DNA of 64,000 nucleotides from Rahnella ecdela (GTDB lineage Bacteria > Pseudomonadota > Gammaproteobacteria > Enterobacterales > Enterobacteriaceae): positions 20,804 to 84,803 of the forward strand of contig NZ_JAFMOY010000110.1 of assembly GCF_019049625.1 (NCBI RefSeq), read 5' to 3'. The notes beneath the pieces were generated by a model. It did not search any database and was not told where the DNA came from. It saw nothing but the letters and a program-made list of their open reading frames with translations. Positions within the stretch are counted from its first letter, which is position 1, and each line of letters opens with the position of its first letter. Shown here one piece after another: positions 63,653 through 64,000 of the stretch. A program made the translations under genes and the position numbers.

Positions 63653-63680
63653 CTTTATGGCGACTCTTTATGGCGACTAA
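63653..63680 (+). repeat. 13-bp tandem duplication creating a 7-codon upstream frame
   Basis: CTTTATGGCGACT occurs twice in tandem (63653-63665, 63666-63678). The first ATG (63657), 8 nt after GGA (63646-63648), reads seven codons and stops at TAA 63678-63680. The vgrG ATG (63670) lies in the second copy in another frame, 21 nt from that GGA. Confidence 0.85.
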
Positions 63681-64000
63681 TGGAACCCGCTTTACCTTCA
63701 CCGCTGGCAGCGTGGCTAAAGACGCCTTTGCTGTCGTGAGCTTTCAGCTCTCACAGGCTTACTCCGAACTCTTTACGCTGGACGTCACGCTGGCCAGCAG
63801 TGACCCGGCTATCGGCTTCGAAAAAGTGCTCGATGAACTCGCGACGCTGACTATCTGGCAGGGCGAAGAAATTAAACGACGGGTGCGCGGTATCGTGACC
63901 TTTTGCGAACAGGGCGATACCGGTAAACATCAGACACTGTATCGCCTGACCATCCGTCCCAACCTCTGGCGCAGCGCACAGCGCCGCAACTGCCGCAGTT
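63670..64000 (+). CDS. vgrG: type VI secretion spike protein VgrG, N-terminal part
   Basis: First 110 residues of a VgrG, cut by the window edge. FTFTAGSVAKDAFAVVSFQL and the gp27-like hub fold segments (SELFTLDVTLAS, RRVRGIVTFCEQG, YRLTIRPNLWRSAQRR) match VgrG N-termini. VgrG trimers tip the Hcp tube and carry effectors. The start region is disturbed by the 13-bp duplication, so translation may need re-initiation after the short upstream frame. Downstream genes are outside the window. Confidence 0.88.
   Translation, partial: MATNGTRFTFTAGSVAKDAFAVVSFQLSQAYSELFTLDVTLASSDPAIGFEKVLDELATLTIWQGEEIKRRVRGIVTFCEQGDTGKHQTLYRLTIRPNLWRSAQRRNCRS

Overview
The window is chromosomal DNA from a member of the Enterobacterales. 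Gene order and protein identity point to the Yersiniaceae, in the Rahnella/Serratia/Ewingella range. Evidence includes the rplS-trmD-rimM-rpsP-ffh block, luxS-micA-gshA, the argVYZ/serV-csrA-alaS-recX-recA block, mutS-rpoS-nlpD-pcm-surE-truD-ispF-ispD-ftsB, cysG joined to cysDNC, and eno-pyrG-mazG-relA. Genus is inference; no rRNA is present.

Layout. (1) 1-4456: the right end of a P2-like contractile tail module on the + strand (FII, E with the E+E' frameshift, T, U, D, ogr). It is cut by the window edge and stops about 100 bp from the 3' end of rplS. The tape-measure protein is short (542 aa against about 815 in P2). (2) 4560-13822: ribosome, tRNA-modification and SRP genes, then ypjD-yfjD, luxS, the sRNA gene micA, gshA and yqaAB. 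(3) 13976-20656: three identical tRNA-Arg(ACG) genes, tRNA-Ser(GCU), csrA, alaS, recX, recA with its LexA box, and pncC. (4) 20818-31641: mltB, mutS, rpoS, nlpD and the surE/isoprenoid/division cluster. (5) 31701-41881: assimilatory sulfate reduction (cysGDNC, cysJIH) around a divergent iap. There is no CRISPR-Cas at the iap-cysH junction; an ERIC-derived repeat sits there instead. (6) 42226-55407: a secreted hydrolase-like protein, queD/queE flanking an ERIC element, eno-pyrG, mazG, relA, rlmD and barA. (7) 55473-63394: a D-threonine-aldolase-like PLP enzyme and the galactarate/glucarate pathway garPLRK with divergent garD. (8) 63670-64000: the start of a type VI secretion vgrG, cut by the window edge.

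How the genes work together. CysDNC activates sulfate to APS and then PAPS; CysH reduces PAPS to sulfite; CysJI reduces sulfite to sulfide. The CysI siroheme is made by the co-transcribed CysG. GarP imports galactarate/glucarate, GarD dehydrates galactarate, GarL splits the keto-deoxy sugar acid to pyruvate and tartronate semialdehyde, GarR reduces the latter to glycerate, and GarK phosphorylates glycerate. Several global regulators share the window: RpoS, CsrA, BarA, RelA, RecA/LexA and MicA.

Most of the window is conserved core genome. The accessory or unusual parts are the tail module at the left end, the two ERIC-type elements that abut stop codons, an enlarged RecX, a leader terminator before rpsP, and a 13-bp tandem duplication in the vgrG start region that creates a 7-codon upstream reading frame.
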